Positions 7,488-19,579 of a stretch of 64,000 nucleotides of DNA are shown in pieces (positions within the stretch are counted from its first letter, which is position 1; the number at the start of each line of letters is the position of its first letter). The position numbers and the translations under genes were made by a program. Source of the stretch: Sphaerisporangium flaviroseum. GTDB taxonomy: Bacteria; Actinomycetota; Actinomycetes; Streptosporangiales; Streptosporangiaceae. The notes below the pieces were generated by a model. The model saw only the letters and a program-made list of their open reading frames with translations. It had not been told where the DNA came from and did not search any database. The DNA is taken from assembly GCF_039537005.1 (NCBI RefSeq), contig NZ_BAAAZR010000032.1, positions 1-64,000 on the forward strand. Direction: 5' to 3'.

Positions 7488-10400
7488 ATGGACGGGTTAC
7501 GCGTGCGTGTGCTCGGGTCGTCCTCGATAGCCGGGGAGGACGGCCGGGCCGTTTTGATCAGATCCGCGAAGGCGCGGGCATTGCTGTTCTATTTGATCGT
7601 CGAGGGCACCGCGCACACCAGGCCGGCCCTGGCGGGCCTGCTGTGGAGCGAGCGGACGGAGGCCAACGCGCGCGGGAGCCTCCGGCTCGCCTTGATGGAG
7701 CTGCGCCGGGCCGTGGGCGACCACCTGGTGATCACCCGGACACAGGCCGCCTTCGATCGCGGCCGGCCGTACAGCCTCGACTGGGACGACCTGGTCCAGC
7801 GCGGTTCGGTGCCGGGGGACTACCGGGGCGGTTTCCTCGACGACCTGGCGATCCCGGACGTCCCCCGCTTCGACGACTGGATCGCCGGGCGCCGGTGGCA
7901 GGCGGAGCAGGCGGCGACACGGGTGCTCGGCGAGCGGGCCCGCGCGGCGCGCGATCGAGGCGAGCACGATGAGGCGGTACGGCTCGCGCGGCGCGTCCTT
8001 GAGATCGATCCGCTGGACGAGAGCGCCCACAGGTCGATCGTCGAGATCCTTTCGGCGATGGGCAACCGCGCGGGCGCGCTCGCCCAGTACGAGGCGTGCC
8101 GCCGGACGCTGGAGCAGGAGCTCGGCGTGGCGCCGGACCCTCATACCCAGGCGCTCCGTCAGCGGATCGCGACCCCCGGCCACCGAGCCCCCGTTCCAGC
8201 GGTGGCGGGTGGGCCAGGTACGGAGGCGCCGTCGAAAGGCCCGAGCGGACGGGCCGGCGAGGTCGAGACGGGGAGGCCGTGCGGGGGTTCACGGCGCAGG
8301 CTGCCCCGTCCGCTGACCGAGTTGATCGGCCGTGACGCCGAGATCGAGCGGGTGTCGGCGAGGTTGCGAGATCCGCGCGTCCGGCTGCTCACGCTGACCG
8401 GCCCGGGCGGGGCCGGCAAGACCCGGCTGGCCATCGCCGTCGCCGAACGGTCCGACACCGAGGTGCAGTTCGTCTCGTTCGCCGGAGTGCGCCCGCCGAA
8501 CGACCACGTCACCCCGACGGGCGGGGGGCAGGCGGAGGCGGCCATGCCGGAGACCGATGCGGTCGTGACGACATTGGCCGGGGCCATCGGCGTCGACCTG
8601 ACGCCTCCCAGGCCGGCACGTGACCTGCTGCTCGCCGCCCTGCGCGACCGGCACATGATCCTGGTCCTGGACAACCTGGAGCACCTGCCCGCCGCGGCAC
8701 CGCTCGCCGGGGCGATCCTGTCGGTGGCGCCCGCCGTACGGATCCTGGCGACCTCGCGGCGCAGGCTGGGCATCTGCGCGGAGCACGTCCACGAGGTGCC
8801 GGCCCTGCCGGACGCCTCGGCGCGGGCGCTGTTCGTCGATCGGGCGAGGAAGCTCGACACCGGCTTCGACCCCGACGCGTGCGCGCTCGCCCGTATCTGC
8901 GCGGCCGTCGGCGGCCTTCCCTTGGCGATCGAGCTCGCCGCGAGCCTGACCCGGGCGCTGACGTGCGGGGAGATCGCGGACCGGCTGGAGGCCGGCGATC
9001 CGGCGATGGCCACCGCCGGCCGCGCCATGGCGACATCGCCCTGCGCGCCCGCGGACCTGCTCGAGCACCCGGCACCGGCCGCGGCGGTGCGGCACGCCAG
9101 CATGAAGCAGGTCTTCGACGCCTCGTGGCGGCTGCTCAACCCGCCGGAGCAGCAGGCCCTTGCCGCCGTCTCGGTGTTCGGCGGAGGCTTCACGCTCGCC
9201 GCCGCGCTCGAGGTCGCGGCCACCACCGCCGTGGTCCTCGTCCGGCTGACGGATCATTCCCTCGTGCGCCGTGACCATGACGGCCGTTACCGGGTGCACG
9301 AACTCGTACGGCAGTACGCGGTCGCGCGTCTCGCCGACGACGGGCCACCGGCCCGCCACGCCGCCTGGTACGCCCGGTTCCTGCGCGAGCGGGCGGCCCG
9401 GCTTCGCGACCACGCCGACTCGGCCGTGCTCGGGGAGATCGAGCCGGAGATGGACGACATCCGGCTGGCCTGGCGGTACGCCGGCTCGGATCGTGCGGCG
9501 TTCGCGGAGGACTACTGGACGCTGTGCCTGCGCAGGCACTACTACGAGGAAGCGCTGTCGGTCGCCTCGGACATGATCGCGGCAGGGTCCACGGCGCAGG
9601 GGGCCGAGGCGGCACGGTGGCACCGGCTGGCGGGGATCGCCCACTTCCAGATCGAGAGGGGAGGGGAGAGCCTGCTGGCGCTGACCGACGCGCTGGCGGT
9701 GGCCGATCGGCCGCTCCCGGCGACCCGGATCGGGAAGCTGATGGTGATGGCCGGGGCCCTCGCGCGCCAGGTGGTCTACCGCACGACTCCCGTCGCGGCG
9801 GCGGCCCCCAGGGCGCCCGAGCGCGCGCTGGCCACCGAGGCGGCACGGACGCTGTCCCTCCTGACCGAGTTGAGCTTCCACCGGCAGGATCAGGCCACCA
9901 TGCTGCTCACCGTGCTGCGTCACCTGGACATGGCGGAGCGGGCGGGTACGACCGTCGAGCGCGCCGAAGCGTACGCGAACTTCGCGGTCGTCACCGCCCT
10001 GGCGGGGTGCGAAAGGGTGTCGCGCCACTACGGCCGCCTCGCCGACGAGGCGATCGCGGAGGTGCCGGACCCTGTCGCGGTGTCCCGCGCCCGCCTGGCC
10101 CGGGGGCTGCGACTGGCCGCGGAGGGACGGTTCGCCGAGGCGCAGCGGGCCCTGACCCTGGCCCGCAGCCATCCCGTCGAACCCCGCCTCGCCGAGCACT
10201 GCCACGGGCTGCTCGCCGACCTGGAGGTCCAGCGCGGACGCTACGCGACCGCCGTCCCGTTGATGGCCGCGGTGGCCGCGATGTCGGTGGCGCGGATGGG
10301 AGACGAGCTGTCCGGCTACTGGTGCCTGACCGGCCAGGCGGAGGCGATGCTGCGGCTCGCCGACTGCGAACCGGCCGACGTGGCCGCCGTGCTGAAGGCC

Positions 10401-10934
10401 GCGGGGGAGGCGACGTTCGCGCTGCGCACGCTCGACGCGGACCATTTCGCACGGGCCGGCGCGAAGATCCCGACGATCCAACGGGTGCGGCTCGGCACGG
10501 CGCGGGCCCGGCTCTGCCTGCTCGGCGGGGACCTCGCCACGGCGCGCCTGGCCGTCCATGACGCGCTGTGTGCCGCGGACCGGCCGGACATGCCGCTGGC
10601 GGGCACTCTCGAGGCGTGGGCGGGGATCGCGGAGGTGCTGTGGGCGCTGGACATGGCCGACGCCGCCATCCCCGCGGTGCTGCGGCACATGGCGAGGCTG
10701 GCCCGGCGGACCCCGTCCGCCGCCGCCCGCATGGGCTGGGCGGCCGCGCTGCTGCTCCATCTCACCGGGCGGCGTCCGGCGGCGGCGAGGAGCGCCACGC
10801 GGGGTCTGGCCGCCGCTCGCAGGCTGGGGATCGTCTTCGACGAGGCCAGGTCACGTGAGGCGCTGGGCGATGTCGAGCAGGCCGCCCGGCTCCATCGGCG
10901 CGTCGGCACGATGCCGCTCACGCGGCCGCGATGA
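7488..10934 (+). CDS. SARP/AfsR-type regulator: BTAD - STAND ATPase - TPR
   Basis: The protein has 1148 residues from ATG 7488 (GGGGG five bases upstream; TTG 7458 and ATG 7470 are in frame but worse placed). The N-terminal 240 residues are the OmpR-like winged helix plus bacterial transcriptional activation domain (LRVRVLG..., LWSERTEANARGSLRLAL, ALAQYEACRRTLEQELGV). A STAND ATPase follows: Walker A GPGGAGKTRL near residue 305, Walker B MILVLDNLEHL near 390, sensor ILATSRRRLG and GLPLAIELAA. The C-terminal half (about 640-1140) is alpha-helical TPR-like repeat. Family members activate secondary-metabolite or morphological genes after ATP-dependent switching. No biosynthetic cluster is visible beside it, so the target is probably elsewhere. 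It runs convergent to the Crp-type gene. Confidence 0.88.
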   Translation: MDGLRVRVLGSSSIAGEDGRAVLIRSAKARALLFYLIVEGTAHTRPALAGLLWSERTEANARGSLRLALMELRRAVGDHLVITRTQAAFDRGRPYSLDWDDLVQRGSVPGDYRGGFLDDLAIPDVPRFDDWIAGRRWQAEQAATRVLGERARAARDRGEHDEAVRLARRVLEIDPLDESAHRSIVEILSAMGNRAGALAQYEACRRTLEQELGVAPDPHTQALRQRIATPGHRAPVPAVAGGPGTEAPSKGPSGRAGEVETGRPCGGSRRRLPRPLTELIGRDAEIERVSARLRDPRVRLLTLTGPGGAGKTRLAIAVAERSDTEVQFVSFAGVRPPNDHVTPTGGGQAEAAMPETDAVVTTLAGAIGVDLTPPRPARDLLLAALRDRHMILVLDNLEHLPAAAPLAGAILSVAPAVRILATSRRRLGICAEHVHEVPALPDASARALFVDRARKLDTGFDPDACALARICAAVGGLPLAIELAASLTRALTCGEIADRLEAGDPAMATAGRAMATSPCAPADLLEHPAPAAAVRHASMKQVFDASWRLLNPPEQQALAAVSVFGGGFTLAAALEVAATTAVVLVRLTDHSLVRRDHDGRYRVHELVRQYAVARLADDGPPARHAAWYARFLRERAARLRDHADSAVLGEIEPEMDDIRLAWRYAGSDRAAFAEDYWTLCLRRHYYEEALSVASDMIAAGSTAQGAEAARWHRLAGIAHFQIERGGESLLALTDALAVADRPLPATRIGKLMVMAGALARQVVYRTTPVAAAAPRAPERALATEAARTLSLLTELSFHRQDQATMLLTVLRHLDMAERAGTTVERAEAYANFAVVTALAGCERVSRHYGRLADEAIAEVPDPVAVSRARLARGLRLAAEGRFAEAQRALTLARSHPVEPRLAEHCHGLLADLEVQRGRYATAVPLMAAVAAMSVARMGDELSGYWCLTGQAEAMLRLADCEPADVAAVLKAAGEATFALRTLDADHFARAGAKIPTIQRVRLGTARARLCLLGGDLATARLAVHDALCAADRPDMPLAGTLEAWAGIAEVLWALDMADAAIPAVLRHMARLARRTPSAAARMGWAAALLLHLTGRRPAAARSATRGLAAARRLGIVFDEARSREALGDVEQAARLHRRVGTMPLTRPR

Positions 10935-11045
10935 GCCGCGCGGCCCCCGCCGCCTCATGCCCGCCCGCATCGAGACCTTCCGCCCGCCGTCCGGTCCCCC
11001 AGTGGCGGTGCCCTGGGACATGACGGCGCCGGGTTCCGCCAGGGA

Positions 11046-11726
11046 TCAGTTCGCTTCGGCGAGGCGGCCGGTCGCCGTTCCCGCGCGGTGACGGAGGGCG
11101 TCCAGGTCGCGGACGATGATCTCCCGGCGGCCGGTCTCGATCCAGCCGCGGTCACGGAGGACGCGCAACGCCTTGGCGGTCGCTATGCGCGACGATCCGG
11201 TCCATCCGGCCAGTTCCTGCTGCGACAGGGGAAGGGTGATCCGCAGTCCCACCGGACATCGCGCGCCGAACCGGTCGGCGAGTTCGACCAGCCGTCTGGT
11301 CACCCGGCCGAGCGTGTCGACGGAGCTGAACTCGACCAGCTTCTCCTCGGCGTCACGCAGCCGCCGGCCGAGCAGCCGCAGCAGCGCGGCGCCCACGACG
11401 GGTCTCGTCCGCAGGAACCCGGCGACCGCCGAGGACGCAAGGGACAGCCCGGTCACCGGTTCGAGGGTGGTCGCCGACACGGCGCGGTCCCGCTCGCCGA
11501 GGACCGACAGCTCTCCGAGCAACTCGCCGGGGCCGAGGATCCACAGCACCACCTCGTTGCCGCCCTCGGTCATGCACGTGACCTTCACCCGGCCCGTCCG
11601 CAGCACCATCACCCAGTCCGAGCGGTCACCCTCCCGGAACAGGTCCGCACCGGCGGGCCATCGTCGTACCCGCCCGCGCAGCTCCGCCAGTTCCTTCTCC
11701 CACCCGTCCACGGTCTCCTCCTTCAC
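11046..11726 (-). CDS. Crp/Fnr-family transcriptional regulator
   Basis: This 226-residue cytoplasmic regulator has a cyclic-nucleotide-binding-type beta-roll at residues 20-130 (LFREGDRSDWVMVLRTGRV, PGELLGELSVLG), a dimerisation helix, and a winged HTH at about 165-215 (LSQQELAGWTGSSRIATAKAL). The phosphate-binding cassette reads GELSVLGERDRAVSA, so an arginine is near the expected place, but the cassette is not canonical and the ligand is uncertain. No N-terminal cysteine cluster is present, so it is not an iron-sulphur Fnr. It lies alone, convergent with the SARP gene, and its start is preceded by GAGGAGAC. The target genes are unknown. Confidence 0.85.
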   Translation of the reverse strand: MKEETVDGWEKELAELRGRVRRWPAGADLFREGDRSDWVMVLRTGRVKVTCMTEGGNEVVLWILGPGELLGELSVLGERDRAVSATTLEPVTGLSLASSAVAGFLRTRPVVGAALLRLLGRRLRDAEEKLVEFSSVDTLGRVTRRLVELADRFGARCPVGLRITLPLSQQELAGWTGSSRIATAKALRVLRDRGWIETGRREIIVRDLDALRHRAGTATGRLAEAN

Positions 11727-12333
11727 CTGGGAATGAGCGTGGCGGCGGTGGCGTCAGCGCATCGTTTGCGCGGCGTTAGCGTGGCGGCTCCCACGTCACT
11801 TGACGCGGTGTGGCTTCGTACCGGAAAGTTTCAGCGGCACACCGGCGCCGGCCTTCGGCGGCGATCTACAGGGGCGCGGTGAAACGGCAGGTGAGAGCGT
11901 GGCCGCCGAGGTCGTCGAGCGCCCCCTCGCCGGCGGGCGAGCCCTGACACGTTGACGTGGGGTACCCCGGACCGGATTCTGGGGTGGGCGTCGCCCGGCC
12001 CCTATCGGCGAACGAAGGCGGGACGGCCGTCCATGGGCGGTATACCAGCGAGAGCCTGCGAAGATGCGGGCCAGAGGCACTCTCTGCCGGATCCGCCCGG
12101 GCTCTGCGCCGGCGTTCGCGGGCTGTGCCCGGCTGGGGCCGGAACCGTTCCGCGGGGCGCCTGCGCCGATGTCCCGTATCTCTCCTCACCACCCTCGGAT
12201 CGTGAGCTCCACCTGACCATCACTCTCAGTGACCAATCGGTGACTCGGCCGTTCTGGTCGCGTTCCCGCACGGCCGCCGTCGCCCGTGTGACCGCGACAG
12301 CCGCCGGCCACCACGAGACCAAGAGGTGATCTC
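11727..12333. other. 600-bp intergenic region, no gene supported
   Basis: Several frames stay open by GC bias only; none has a ribosome site with a recognisable product. It must contain divergent promoters for the Crp-type gene and doxX. The forward AT-rich patch CACTCTCAGTGACCAATCGG at 12221-12240 is a plausible regulatory area. Confidence 0.4.
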
Positions 12334-12780
12334 ATGCAATTCGACCGCTTCAGCGGACCGGTGCTCTCCCTGTTCCGCGTCGTGACAGGGCTGTTGTTCC
12401 TGTGCCATGGCGTGGCGTCGATCTTCGGCGTCTTCGGTGGCAGCCGCGGCTCGGGCCAGGCCATCCCCTTCGGCCTCTGGCCCGGATGGTGGGCCGCCCT
12501 CATTCAGGTGATCTTCGGCACCCTCGTCCTGGTGGGGCTCTTCACCCGCCTGGGCGCGCTCATCTCGTCCGGTTCCATGGCGTACGCGTACTTCGTGGTC
12601 CACCAGCCTGAGGCGCTCATGCCGTTGCGCAACGGTGGTGAGCTCGCCGTGCTCTTCTGCTGGTCGTTCTTCCTCGTCGCCGTCCTCGGCCCGGGCACGT
12701 GGGCGCTGGACACGGTGATCAGACGCCACCGGCGGGATGAGCTCCGGGCGTACACCCCCGCCCCGGCTCAGGTGACCTGA
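12334..12780 (+). CDS. DoxX-family membrane protein
   Basis: This 148-residue inner-membrane protein has four predicted helices (about 10-30, 50-70, 75-95, 105-125) and DoxX-family sequence features: an N-terminal LFRVVTGLLFLCHGVASIFG, then PFGLWPGWWAALIQVIFGTL with LVLVGLFTRLGAL. DoxX-like proteins are linked to quinone or thiosulphate oxidation and to oxidative-stress complexes in mycobacteria; the role here is not defined. AAGAGGTGAT precedes the ATG. It is monocistronic, followed by a strong hairpin. Confidence 0.85.
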   Translation: MQFDRFSGPVLSLFRVVTGLLFLCHGVASIFGVFGGSRGSGQAIPFGLWPGWWAALIQVIFGTLVLVGLFTRLGALISSGSMAYAYFVVHQPEALMPLRNGGELAVLFCWSFFLVAVLGPGTWALDTVIRRHRRDELRAYTPAPAQVT

Positions 12781-12786
12781 GGAACC

Positions 12787-12825
12787 GGTTCCGCCGGGGC
12801 CCGGGCCGCGGATCCCGGCGGAACC
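12787..12825 (+). terminator. Strong hairpin after doxX
   Basis: GGTTCCGCCGGG (12787-12798) is perfectly complementary to CCCGGCGGAACC (12814-12825), seven bases after the stop codon, with a 15-base loop. Confidence 0.75.
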
Positions 12826-12916
12826 GTCACCATCCCCACGGGCGTGCGGGACGGGTCAGGGCGGCGCTTCCTCAGGAGTGGCCAACAACTGCATAACGCC
12901 ACTTTGGTCTCAGTGA

Positions 12917-12939
12917 GAATGAGAGGCTTAGACTCATTC
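12917..12939 (+). promoter_or_regulatory. Inverted repeat upstream of the XRE regulator
   Basis: GAATGAG (12917-12923) and CTCATTC (12933-12939) are separated by nine bases and lie 31 bases before the start codon. A likely autoregulatory operator of the downstream helix-turn-helix protein. Confidence 0.5.
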
Positions 12940-12969
12940 GGGGTTGGGGTTGGCTATCTGAGAGGAAGC

Positions 12970-13872
12970 ATGAGCGCTTTTCTGGCCGCAGACGATCTTG
13001 ACGCCGATCGCACTCCGGATCATCGGCAGGCCGGGCCGACCGTCCTCCGCATGATCGTCGGCGCGCAGCTCCGCCGGTTGCGTGAGGCGGGGAACATCAC
13101 CCGTGCCGTGGCGGGGTATGAGATCCGGGCGTCCGACACCAAGATCAGCCGTCTGGAGCTGGGGCGCACGGGGTTCAAGCCACGGGACGTGGCCGACCTG
13201 CTGACGCTGTACGGGGTGACCGACGCCGCCTTGCGCGACGACCTTCTGGCGCTGGCCGAGCAGGCGAACATGCCGGGCTGGTGGCAGGCCTACAGTGACG
13301 TGGTGCCGCCCTGGTTCGAGCCCTATATCGGGCTGGAGCAGGCCGCCAGCGTCATCCGTATGTGGGAGGTGCAGTTCATCCCCGGCCTGCTGCAGACCGA
13401 GGACTACGCCCGCACCGTCATCCGCCTCGCCCGCGACACCGCCGAGGGCGAGGTCGAGCGGCGCGTCGGCCTGCGGATGAGACGCCAGCACATCCTCACC
13501 GGCGCGAAGGCGGTGAAGCTGTGGGCCGTGATCGACGAGGCGGCGCTGCGCAGGCTCGTCGGCGGGGCCGCCACGATGCGCGCCCAGATCGAGCACCTGC
13601 TCGAGGTCGGCGAGCTTCCGAACGTCACCATCCAGGTCATGCCGTTCAGCTTCGGCGGCCACGCCGCGGCGGGCGGGCCCATCACCATCCTGCGCCTGGC
13701 GGCCCACGAGCTTCCTGACGTCGTCTATCTCGAGCAGCTCACCAGCGCGCTGTACCCCGACAAGCCAGCCGAGATCATGCACTACTGGGACGTGATGAAC
13801 CGTCTCAGTGTCGAGGCCGAGTCGTCGGCCGCGACGGTCAGGCGCCTGCGGAGCATCCTCAAGGAGCTGTGA
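12970..13872 (+). CDS. XRE-family regulator with DUF5753 domain
   Basis: The protein has 300 residues from ATG 12970, preceded by GAGAGGAAGC; an upstream in-frame extension has no ribosome site. Residues 20-80 form the HTH (VGAQLRRLREAGNITRA..., SDTKISRLELGRTGF). Residues 100-285 are the DUF5753 sensor-like domain (YIGLEQAASVIRMWEVQFIP, GLLQTEDYARTVI, LPNVTIQVMPF). This is one of the most abundant actinomycete regulator families, usually paired with a DUF397 gene. No DUF397 partner is seen next to it here, so it is either an orphan or acts with a distant partner. Downstream lies a secreted esterase on the same strand after 173 bases. Confidence 0.88.
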   Translation: MSAFLAADDLDADRTPDHRQAGPTVLRMIVGAQLRRLREAGNITRAVAGYEIRASDTKISRLELGRTGFKPRDVADLLTLYGVTDAALRDDLLALAEQANMPGWWQAYSDVVPPWFEPYIGLEQAASVIRMWEVQFIPGLLQTEDYARTVIRLARDTAEGEVERRVGLRMRRQHILTGAKAVKLWAVIDEAALRRLVGGAATMRAQIEHLLEVGELPNVTIQVMPFSFGGHAAAGGPITILRLAAHELPDVVYLEQLTSALYPDKPAEIMHYWDVMNRLSVEAESSAATVRRLRSILKEL

Positions 13873-14045
13873 CCTCGCCGGAGCCGGCGTCAGCCCGGGC
13901 CACAGGGGCCACGCCGATTGTGGGTGCCGCACACATTTCCGGCGTGCGAGGCGCGATCTAACTTGGCGAACACCACGGGTGTGATCGACGTCACAGCATC
14001 TCGCGGCAGTCGTGAGATCGGTTCCCGTGGAAGGAGCTGATCAGG

Positions 14046-15254
14046 GTGAAGCGCTTCCTGTACTCATCCCTCACGTTACTGGTGGCCGTGCTGTCCGCGG
14101 TGGTGGTGACGCAGTTCACGGCCGGCCGCGCCGGCGCGGCCTCGCTCACCAGGATCACCGGGTTCGGGTCCAACCCCGGCGGCCTCAACATGTGGCTCTA
14201 CCGGCCCGATGGCCTTCCCGGCAACGCGCCGCTCGTCGTGGCCATGCACGGCTGCACGCAGACGGCGAACGACTACTACGCCAACTCGGGCTGGAAGAAG
14301 TACGCCGACCTCCACCACTTCGCCGTGGTCTTCCCCGAGCGGATCGACTCGGCCGCGTTCCCCTCGAACTGCTTCCAGTGGTTCCAGGAGTCCCACATCA
14401 CCCGGGGCCAGGGTCAGGCGCTGTCGGTGGCCCAGATGGTCGGCCACGCCACCCGGACCTACCAGCTGGACGCCACGAGGGTCTATGTCACCGGGCTGTC
14501 GGCGGGCGGCGCGATGGCCGCCGTCATGCTGGCCACCTACCCCGACCTGTTCACGGCCGGTTCGATCGTGTCCGGCCTGCCCTACCGGTGCTCCCCGCCC
14601 GCGTCCACCTCGACCTGCCAGTACTCCGGTGTGGACAAGACCCCGGCGGCCTGGGGTGACCTGGTGCGCAACGCCTACCCCGGCTACACGGGACGGCGTC
14701 CGAGGGTCGCGATCTGGCACGGGCAGTCGGACGCGGTCGTGGTGCCCAAGAACGGGATCGAACTGCGTGATCAGTGGACGAACGTCCTCGGTGTCTCACA
14801 GACGCCGGTCTCGTCCGAGTCGCTGCCTGCGGGCACGACCCTGGAGAAGTACGGCGCCGACATGGTCCGCCTGTACAAGATCGCCGGTGCGGGGCATGGC
14901 ACCCCCGTCGATCCCGGCACCGCCGCCGACCAGTGTGGCACCGCCGGCGCCTACTTCCTGGACAGCATCTGCTCGGCCTACCGTGACACCCGCTTCTTCG
15001 GGCTGGACGGTTCCGTGGTTCCTCCGACCGGCACTCCCACACCGACTCCGACGATCAGCCCGACGGTGGCGCCGGTGTGCGTGACGGCCAGTAACTACGC
15101 TCATACCACCGCGGGCCGGGCTCACCAGTCCGGCGGGTACACCTACGCGAACGGTTCCAACGACTCGATGGGGTTGTGGAACACCTTCACGATTCACACG
15201 CTCAAGCAGACAGGTCCCGGATACTGGATCGTCGCGGACGGTCAGTGTGCCTAG
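14046..15254 (+). CDS. Secreted PHB-depolymerase-type esterase with C-terminal ChBD-like domain
   Basis: This 402-residue exported alpha/beta hydrolase starts at GTG 14046, with AAGGAG about nine bases upstream. A signal peptide spans residues 1-32. The catalytic domain (35-310) matches the esterase/PHB depolymerase family: oxyanion motif MHGCTQTANDYY, lipase box GLSAGG with Ser152 as nucleophile, and a late His in GAGHGTPVD. Paired cysteines fit an extracellular protein. A Pro/Thr linker (PTGTPTPTPTISPT) leads to a ~50-residue tail with ASNYAHTTAGRAHQSGGYTY, known from chitinases and esterases as a small binding module. Substrates in this family include polyhydroxyalkanoate, feruloyl and acetyl-xylan esters; the exact one cannot be told. 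Confidence 0.85.
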   Translation: MKRFLYSSLTLLVAVLSAVVVTQFTAGRAGAASLTRITGFGSNPGGLNMWLYRPDGLPGNAPLVVAMHGCTQTANDYYANSGWKKYADLHHFAVVFPERIDSAAFPSNCFQWFQESHITRGQGQALSVAQMVGHATRTYQLDATRVYVTGLSAGGAMAAVMLATYPDLFTAGSIVSGLPYRCSPPASTSTCQYSGVDKTPAAWGDLVRNAYPGYTGRRPRVAIWHGQSDAVVVPKNGIELRDQWTNVLGVSQTPVSSESLPAGTTLEKYGADMVRLYKIAGAGHGTPVDPGTAADQCGTAGAYFLDSICSAYRDTRFFGLDGSVVPPTGTPTPTPTISPTVAPVCVTASNYAHTTAGRAHQSGGYTYANGSNDSMGLWNTFTIHTLKQTGPGYWIVADGQCA

Positions 15255-15546
15255 GCTCGCATCCCGGCTTGAGGGCTCGGGTGACCGACGGCGCCGCCCC
15301 GGGAATCGGGTGGGAACCGCTGATTTCCGGATCCGGTGAAACGCGTGACGGTGAATGAGGGAAACCATTGCCGTGACTGCGCGGAATTCGAAGCCTTTAC
15401 CTCGTGCCGAGGTGGTGCCCTTCCTGTCCGGGTACCGACACTATTGCGGAGCTGAAGCCGTGCCTTCGCCCACCAAGTGTGGTGATCTCGCGACATCTGG
15501 CAAGGCGTTCGGCGCTCGACGCACCAGCGAAGAGGAGAGCCCAAGC

Positions 15547-15906
15547 ATGATCAGTGACAACCTGTGGACATACCGGCCCGACGTATACGGCACCGACCAG
15601 ACCATGGACGTCGTCGGCTTCGACGTGGAGGCCGTCGACGGCAAGATAGGCACGGTGGACGAGGCGAGCAACGTGGTGGGCGAGAGCTACATCGTCGTCG
15701 ACACCGGGCCGTGGATCTTCGGTAAGAAGGTCGTCCTCCCCGCCCTCGTCGTCACCCAGATCAACCGGCCGGACCGCAAGATCTACGTGGCCCGCACCAA
15801 GCAGGAAATCAAGAACGCCCCCGAATTCGACCAGAAGTCCTACAAGGACGCGGGTTACCGGGCGAGGCTCGCCGGATATTACGGAAATCTCCCCGGAGCC
15901 ATGTAA
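15547..15906 (+). CDS. PRC-barrel domain protein
   Basis: The protein has 119 residues from ATG 15547 behind GAAGAGGAGAG; an open frame extends upstream but only this start has a ribosome site. Residues 20-90 form a PRC-barrel beta domain (GFDVEAVDGKIGTVDEAS, YIVVDTGPWIFGKKVVLPA), and the tail is charged with several tyrosines (GYRARLAGYYGNLP). Free-standing PRC-barrel proteins are common in actinomycetes and are often stress induced; their function is poorly known. No membrane segment. Transcription ends at a perfect hairpin 11 bases after the stop codon. Confidence 0.8.
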   Translation: MISDNLWTYRPDVYGTDQTMDVVGFDVEAVDGKIGTVDEASNVVGESYIVVDTGPWIFGKKVVLPALVVTQINRPDRKIYVARTKQEIKNAPEFDQKSYKDAGYRARLAGYYGNLPGAM

Positions 15907-15916
15907 GGACCACATG

Positions 15917-15950
15917 GATGGGCCGTTCGTGTGCACGCGAACGGCCCATC
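15917..15950 (+). terminator. Perfect 13-bp hairpin after the PRC-barrel gene
   Basis: GATGGGCCGTTCG (15917-15929) pairs with CGAACGGCCCATC (15938-15950) around an 8-base loop. No T-tail. Confidence 0.8.
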
Positions 15951-16227
15951 ACCGTGCTCGGGATCCTGGTTTCACCCCTCTTCCCGTCCGCGGGGAAACC
16001 TCGCGAGAAAACCCCCGGATCAATGTGACGCCCGCCCACTTCAACGCCCCTGAACGTCAGCGGGCGTCACCCCTGGGCGCGGGATACCGCGTTGTGCACC
16101 TCCGCGGGGGCGGGTTACGCTGTGCGACACGTGATCGCGCCGGTCGGCGCGGCACCGGGCGAGTCACACGAACAGGATCTGGTCCAAGTCATGGCCTTCC
16201 ACGAGGTGGGGCGGCGAGCTACCCGCG

Positions 16228-16267
16228 CCGAGCTGGGGAACGAGCTTTCGTTCTCGGCCCGGCTCGG
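16228..16267 (+). promoter_or_regulatory. Two-tier hairpin in the alaS leader
   Basis: Outer arms CCGAGC (16228-16233) and GCTCGG (16262-16267) enclose inner arms GAACGA (16238-16243) and TCGTTC (16248-16253). It ends 41 bases before the alaS start. It could be a leader attenuator or a terminator of an upstream transcript. I see no T-box consensus. Confidence 0.4.
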
Positions 16268-16308
16268 CGGCGTGCGCCGGCGTCCCATCGACCTCGTGAG
16301 GCCTTTCC

Positions 16309-18975
<2,667 letters not shown>

Positions 18976-19005
18976 TCCGGCGCTCCGGCGGCTGGACGGC
19001 TCGCG

Positions 19006-19051
19006 NNNNNNNNNNNNNNNNNNNNNNNNNNNNNNNNNNNNNNNNNNNNNN
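19006..19051. other. Assembly gap (46 N)
   Basis: A run of N in the spacer after alaS. The true length is unknown and part of the terminator region may be missing. Confidence 1.
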
Positions 19052-19579
19052 CACGCGAGCTTTCGAGGAGAGGCCCGGGGCCGGCGCGACCGGCGATCGG
19101 CGACCGGCATGACGCCGGCCTCCGGGCCCCTCTCCACGACAGCGTGCGAGGGCGCACGATGATCGGCCGAACCATCGCACTGACCCCACATCACGACTGT
19201 CAGGCGCAGTTAACATTGGATGTCTCCGGTCGTCAAGAGCTGATCACTTCACTGTGTGTGATGGATGGATGCTCCTAAATGCCGGTAAATGCGGTCTAGC
19301 TGGCCCGTTGCCCGATGTCCACATCATCGCCCGATCAAGGGCGGCGATCAATACATCGGACGACTTCACGGTCTGCAGGACCGATTCGATGTCTGCCGCC
19401 CCCCACGGAAAGGCTCCGAAGGATCAACTACGTCCAGGGCGGCCGGTCGCCGATCGCGGCCAAATGATCGGCCATCATCAGCCGAAATATTTGCCCTGGT
19501 CACCGTGACCGGCCACCCCCGCAGGGGTATGGCGAAATTGATCCGTTCCGCGAAGTAAGTTCGGAAAGGCGGTGAGGTC
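19052..19579. other. Spacer upstream of the SPW gene
   Basis: About 530 bases without a credible gene; short frames here have no ribosome site or family resemblance. It is moderately AT-richer than the flanks around 19200-19300 and ends with the promoter-like element at 19525. Confidence 0.4.
19525..19530 (+). promoter_or_regulatory. GGGTAT, SigB-type -10 candidate
   Basis: GGGTAT is the consensus -10 of actinobacterial SigB/SigF-type stress sigma factors and lies 50 bases before the SPW gene. A matching GTTT -35 about 15 bases upstream is not visible, which weakens the call. Confidence 0.35.

Noticed and set aside
7488..10934. Pathway-specific activator of a nearby antibiotic cluster
   Set aside because: No PKS, NRPS, terpene or peptide-modifying genes lie within the window around it.
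11866..12192. Reverse-strand 108-codon ORF
   Set aside because: Arg/Pro-rich shadow composition and no ribosome site.
15355..15546. N-terminal extension of the PRC-barrel protein
   Set aside because: Open frame only; the strong ribosome site and conserved start lie at 15547.
16085..16308. T-box riboswitch before alaS
   Set aside because: Hairpins exist, but the conserved TGG-ACCGCG-type antiterminator bulge and specifier-loop features were not found.
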